DNA of 64,000 nucleotides, from NCBI RefSeq assembly GCF_014174165.1, contig NZ_JABEQN010000021.1, positions 1 through 64,000 of the forward strand, written 5' to 3'. The position numbers and the translations under genes are program-made. Positions within the stretch are counted from its first letter, which is position 1. Every line of letters begins with the position of its first letter. Below are positions 61,079 to 64,000 of this stretch, in pieces. The notes below the pieces were generated by a model. It had not been told where the DNA came from and made no database searches. It saw only the letters and a list, made by a program, of their open reading frames with translations. Source of the DNA: Gluconacetobacter dulcium. Lineage in GTDB: Bacteria; Pseudomonadota; Alphaproteobacteria; Acetobacterales; Acetobacteraceae.

Positions 61079-61817
61079 TTTCTCTCCACGTCCCCGGCCA
61101 CCGCCCGACCGGGTCATCCTCCCCTCACCACCCGTGCCATGATGTCGCCGATGATGACGGAGAATCGTTTTCCGCCATGCCCGCTACCGGAACATGAGAT
61201 GTTCAGACCCAGGATTTGAAAGGTAATGTTGCGGACGGCCAGTTCCATCGGTCCGATGCTGATCCCATCCGTGCGGGCAAGGAATCTCCACCCCACCCAG
61301 ATCAGCCCCACCCACGCGGTTCCCCGCCGCCAGACGATCATCCAGCAGCGGGCGATATGGCAGTCGCCAGAAACTGGCAGAGCCGGTCCCGTGTCAAAGG
61401 GCCGAACGGGCCGGGAACGCGGGGTAACGGCGTGTCGGGCTCCGCCATGAGACGGAACAGAAAAAAGCGATAAAATCAGAACAAAAAAGGAATTTTTCGT
61501 ATTCCATTGTAATGTAGGGTCCGATATCCGGCGATGCTCCACAAGGTCGCTGTCAGGATATCGGCCTCATGAATGTTGCAGGACCGCCCTACGCATCTTG
61601 GGCAGTGTTACCCGACGCGTTTGGCATGGGTCACCCCATGGATAACACCGGGAGCAACCCCCATTCCTTGCATCTGGCCTGCCCCACGACTTCGGCATGG
61701 GAAATTCTATCAGAGCATTAATTTTTTTTGAAAAACGCGCTGTATTTTTATGGCGTCGCATTTCGTCGTTTGCGCGCGGTGGTGCCCATTGCCCCCCTCC
61801 CCGGGAAAAATCCTGCA
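61079..61817. other. non-coding AT-richer stretch with a hairpin
   Basis: Nearly 740 bases with no convincing gene. An open frame of 142 codons at 61114-61542 (minus) has no family resemblance or good start. The notable structure is 61521-61564: the arms CCGATATCC (61521-61529) and GGATATCGG (61556-61564) are perfect inverted repeats, and GCGA/TCGC continue inside. It is flanked by GTAGGGTCC and GGACCGCCCTAC, which also resemble inverted partners. It could be the remains of an insertion or a transcription end. The rest is featureless to me. Confidence 0.45.
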
Positions 61818-63062
61818 TCACCTTCCCTCCGCAGCTGAACACGGAGAAGAAGCAGAAACCCGCTCTGCATCGAGATCGAAGCCGAGCGCGCGCAGGCGAG
61901 CGTCGGTGCCGATCTTCCGCTTGCCCGCCCACAGCACCACGCCGCTGACGAGAACAGCAATCACGACCAGATCGAGCAGCGCCCAAAGGATCTTGAGCGG
62001 CATCCCGCCGTAATCGCCGAAATGCAGCGGGCGGGAAATCTCAAGGAAGCGCAGATACCACGGCATCGGATAGGCCCCGGTCAGTTCGCCGGTGCGGGCA
62101 TCGACCAGCACCGGCGTGAACATCCTTGCCCGCAGCGGGGTCGCACCACGGGTCCACAGCACGTAATGCACCGGACTACCGAAGGACGCGCCAGGGAAGG
62201 ACAGACCAGTCACCTCGTTGCCGGGCGCCGCCTTGGCTGCCGTGTCAAAAGCGGCCTGCACGGACGACAGATGATCCTGCGACGGCACGGGCAGTTTGGC
62301 GTAGGGGCGCAAAATCTGCCGCACATCCGTCACCCGCCACAGGCCGAACAATGGCGTCTGGAGTTCGTTGACCACCCCGGTAAAACCCACCACCGTCGCC
62401 CAGACCAGCGTGGCGGCCCCCAGCAGATTATGCAGATCCAGCCATGTCAGGCGCGCGGCACGGCCCCGCCGGACCGCGCCAAACGGCAGGCGCTTCATGA
62501 ACCGGCCATACAGCACCATGCCGGAGATCAAAGAGGCCACGAAGAGCAATCCCATGAGGCCCACGAACAGCGCACCCGGCAAGCCTGCGAAAAGGTTGAT
62601 ATGCAGCGCGATTGCGGTGGAAAGAAGCAGATCAACCCACCTCCGCGACCGGGGCATATCCGCTGGGCGCGATTGCTTCACAACCTTAGCCGTCCGGGCG
62701 TCGAACTTGATCCAGTGACCAGAACGGCGGTCGGGATGATTTTTGTCGTCCTTGAGCGCTTGCCACGACGGCGCCATGGACACCAGCACGGCCGGTTCGT
62801 CATCGTCGGGGGCGACATTCGTGACGATCTGTCCCGGATACATCGCCCGCGCCTTCGCCATGATGACGTCAAGATTGGCGTTCGGCGTGCCGGGTGACAA
62901 AACCTCATAAGGCGGATCGTCCTCATCGACAAACCTGTCGAAAATCTCCTCGGCGAACAGGATCGGCAGACCGGTCACGCACACCACAAGCAGGAACAAC
63001 GTGCAGATCAGGCTGACCCATTTATGAAAGACGAACCAACGGCGAAGCGTCGTATTAGTCAT
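61818..63062 (-). CDS. PepSY-associated transmembrane protein
   Basis: A 414-residue inner-membrane protein with about four membrane helices and two PepSY-like periplasmic regions (PNANLDVIMAKARAMYPG near 70 and LVDARTGELTGAYPMP near 315). The helix-1 pattern FVFHKWVSLICTLFLLVV is the classic PepSY_TM start, and HFGDYGGMPLKILWALLDLVV the last helix. Such proteins (FhuF/FpvG-like or PiuB) assist iron release from siderophores. It starts 9 bases after the end of the TonB receptor gene, implying a ferric-siderophore uptake pair. The ATG at 63062 is used; an in-frame GTG four codons earlier overlaps the receptor stop. Confidence 0.88.
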   Translation of the reverse strand: MTNTTLRRWFVFHKWVSLICTLFLLVVCVTGLPILFAEEIFDRFVDEDDPPYEVLSPGTPNANLDVIMAKARAMYPGQIVTNVAPDDDEPAVLVSMAPSWQALKDDKNHPDRRSGHWIKFDARTAKVVKQSRPADMPRSRRWVDLLLSTAIALHINLFAGLPGALFVGLMGLLFVASLISGMVLYGRFMKRLPFGAVRRGRAARLTWLDLHNLLGAATLVWATVVGFTGVVNELQTPLFGLWRVTDVRQILRPYAKLPVPSQDHLSSVQAAFDTAAKAAPGNEVTGLSFPGASFGSPVHYVLWTRGATPLRARMFTPVLVDARTGELTGAYPMPWYLRFLEISRPLHFGDYGGMPLKILWALLDLVVIAVLVSGVVLWAGKRKIGTDARLRALGFDLDAERVSASSPCSAAEGR

Positions 63063-63070
63063 CGTACATT

Positions 63071-64000
63071 TCACCAGTTGTAAGACAGATTACCATAAGC
63101 GCGGCGGCCCTGCCCTATGAAGCATTCTGAATTGCCAGCACAGGATGTCACATAATATTTGTTGGTCAGGTTCGAAACGGCGAGTTGCGCCTGCAACCCC
63201 CTGAGAGTGGGAAACATGTGGCCGAAATCATAATGCATCCCGATATCGAAAAGATGATAGGCCGGGACCTTGAAGCTGTTAACCGCGTCGTTGTACGTAA
63301 ATCCGATAAAGCGCACACCACCATTGATTGAAAAGCCGGGAAGGATTCCGTTGGGCAATCTGTAATCAGCAAATATGTTGAACATGTTCCGAGGCACGCC
63401 TTGGACGTACTTCCCTTTCTCCGAGGCCGATGGGCCATAACTACCGTCTGGAAGCTGCGTTAGGCTCGTGAGATTTGTGCTGGCATAAGTCATTTCGCTA
63501 TATGAATAAGATGCGATTAAGCGAATATCCCGTGTGACATTAGCGTTAGCGGATACTTCAAAGCCTTTGGCATTCACCCGCCCGGCGTCGGCGGAAGAGT
63601 TCGGGTGTTGGGTGTCCGTGACAAGATAATGATTCTCGTCGATGTCATAAGCAGCCCCCGTGATCAGGATATCTCGTCCAGGAACCTTGTATTTTAATCC
63701 GACTTCTTTTTGGCTTCCCGTCAATGGCGCGAAGGCTTTACCTTGATAGTCCGTTCCGGTCTGCGGAATAAAAGACGTCGAATAACTGAAATATGGCGAA
63801 AGACCGAAATCGAAATTGTATATCAGTCCCGCTCTCCACGTAAACTTCTGTTGTGCGCCTGGATATGTAGAGTAATTCCCTGATCTTGACGAAATTGTGT
63901 GATTTTTGTTTTCATTATTATAACTTACATATCTTCCTGTATAATCTACCCAATCCTGGCGCCCACCAAGCAGAATCGACAATCCCTTCCACTTGATTTG
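63071..64000 (-). CDS. TonB-dependent siderophore receptor, C-terminal part
   Basis: The last 309 residues of an outer-membrane receptor, cut by the window end. The visible part is all barrel strands (AGLIYNFDFGLSPYFSYSTS; GLKYKVPGRDILITGAAYDI; GVRFIGFTYNDAVNSFKVPAY), ending in the characteristic ...GRRAYGNLSYNW with the aromatic C-terminus. The FDFGLSPYFSYSTSF and VSNLTNKYYVTSC segments recall FhuA/FoxA-type hydroxamate receptors. A disulphide-like pair (CAGNSEC) precedes the end. The base composition is less GC-rich than its neighbours, suggesting transfer. The PepSY gene follows directly. Confidence 0.88.
   Translation of the reverse strand, partial: QIKWKGLSILLGGRQDWVDYTGRYVSYNNENKNHTISSRSGNYSTYPGAQQKFTWRAGLIYNFDFGLSPYFSYSTSFIPQTGTDYQGKAFAPLTGSQKEVGLKYKVPGRDILITGAAYDIDENHYLVTDTQHPNSSADAGRVNAKGFEVSANANVTRDIRLIASYSYSEMTYASTNLTSLTQLPDGSYGPSASEKGKYVQGVPRNMFNIFADYRLPNGILPGFSINGGVRFIGFTYNDAVNSFKVPAYHLFDIGMHYDFGHMFPTLRGLQAQLAVSNLTNKYYVTSCAGNSECFIGQGRRAYGNLSYNW

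Noticed and set aside
61114-61542. A 142-codon open frame on the minus strand upstream of the mgtA promoter.
   Set aside because: No family resemblance, no good ribosome-binding site and a composition like non-coding DNA. It may be real but cannot be supported.

Overview
The window is high-GC alphaproteobacterial chromosome. It most resembles the acetic acid bacteria (Acetobacteraceae, a Gluconacetobacter or Komagataeibacter-like genome). That reading rests on an AarC-type succinyl-CoA:acetate CoA-transferase with its active-site Glu at residue 294, the zapA / 6S RNA / 5-formyl-THF cyclo-ligase order, an EpmA/EpmB/EF-P set, and the codon and base composition. It is inferred from gene content and not from a database match.

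Layout. 0-9 kb is mostly housekeeping: an IS110 transposase tail, a YmdB-type phosphoesterase, fau, a 6S RNA candidate, zapA, a thiE-type gene, two lipoproteins, the EF-P modification pair epmA and epmB, efp, and an inositol-phosphatase family gene. 9-17 kb holds an envelope set (OmpA-like, MotA-like and MotB-like proteins, a polysaccharide flippase, a radical SAM enzyme and two glycosyltransferases), followed by a class I fructose-bisphosphate aldolase. 17.6-18 kb contains a MITE-like repeat. 18-24.5 kb carries an mntR operon, an HWE histidine kinase, an RNA methyltransferase, a LysR regulator and tag.

24.5-35.3 kb is one minus-strand fatty-acid oxidation operon: ETF-QO, an HAD/enoyl-CoA hydratase fusion, acyl-CoA dehydrogenase, etfB, etfA, thiolase, AarC and a thioesterase. 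Fatty acyl-CoA is oxidised, its electrons leave through ETF and ETF-QO to ubiquinone, and acetyl-CoA is released by thiolase and exchanged by AarC. 36-41 kb is a FecI/FecR/TonB-receptor signalling set with a transposase scar. 41.4-46.9 kb is a pipecolate/lysine catabolic cluster (amaB, amaA, hglS and a divergent LysR gene) with the gene set known from Pseudomonas putida.

47-52.7 kb carries a SugE/Gdx exporter with a possible guanidine-II riboswitch, an MFS transporter, an RmlB-like enzyme lacking the usual catalytic Glu, a DnaA-box-rich repeat region, a small secreted protein and an EamA transporter with a very His-rich tail. 52.9-61 kb holds a TonB receptor and an operon of mgtA, mgtC, a histidine kinase and a FixJ-type response regulator. 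The upstream regions of the receptor and of mgtA share a near-identical palindrome, which suggests one regulon. The window ends with a PepSY membrane protein and the 3' part of a siderophore-type TonB receptor.

The most promising undescribed element is the mgtA/mgtC/two-component/TonB-receptor unit with its shared TATAC-N4-GTATA palindrome, a hairpin-rich mgtA leader and an in-frame 15-bp repeat inside mgtA. Other leads are the MITE-like element after the aldolase, the DnaA-box hairpins near 50.1-50.5 kb, and AT-rich palindromic repeats placed inside two operons.
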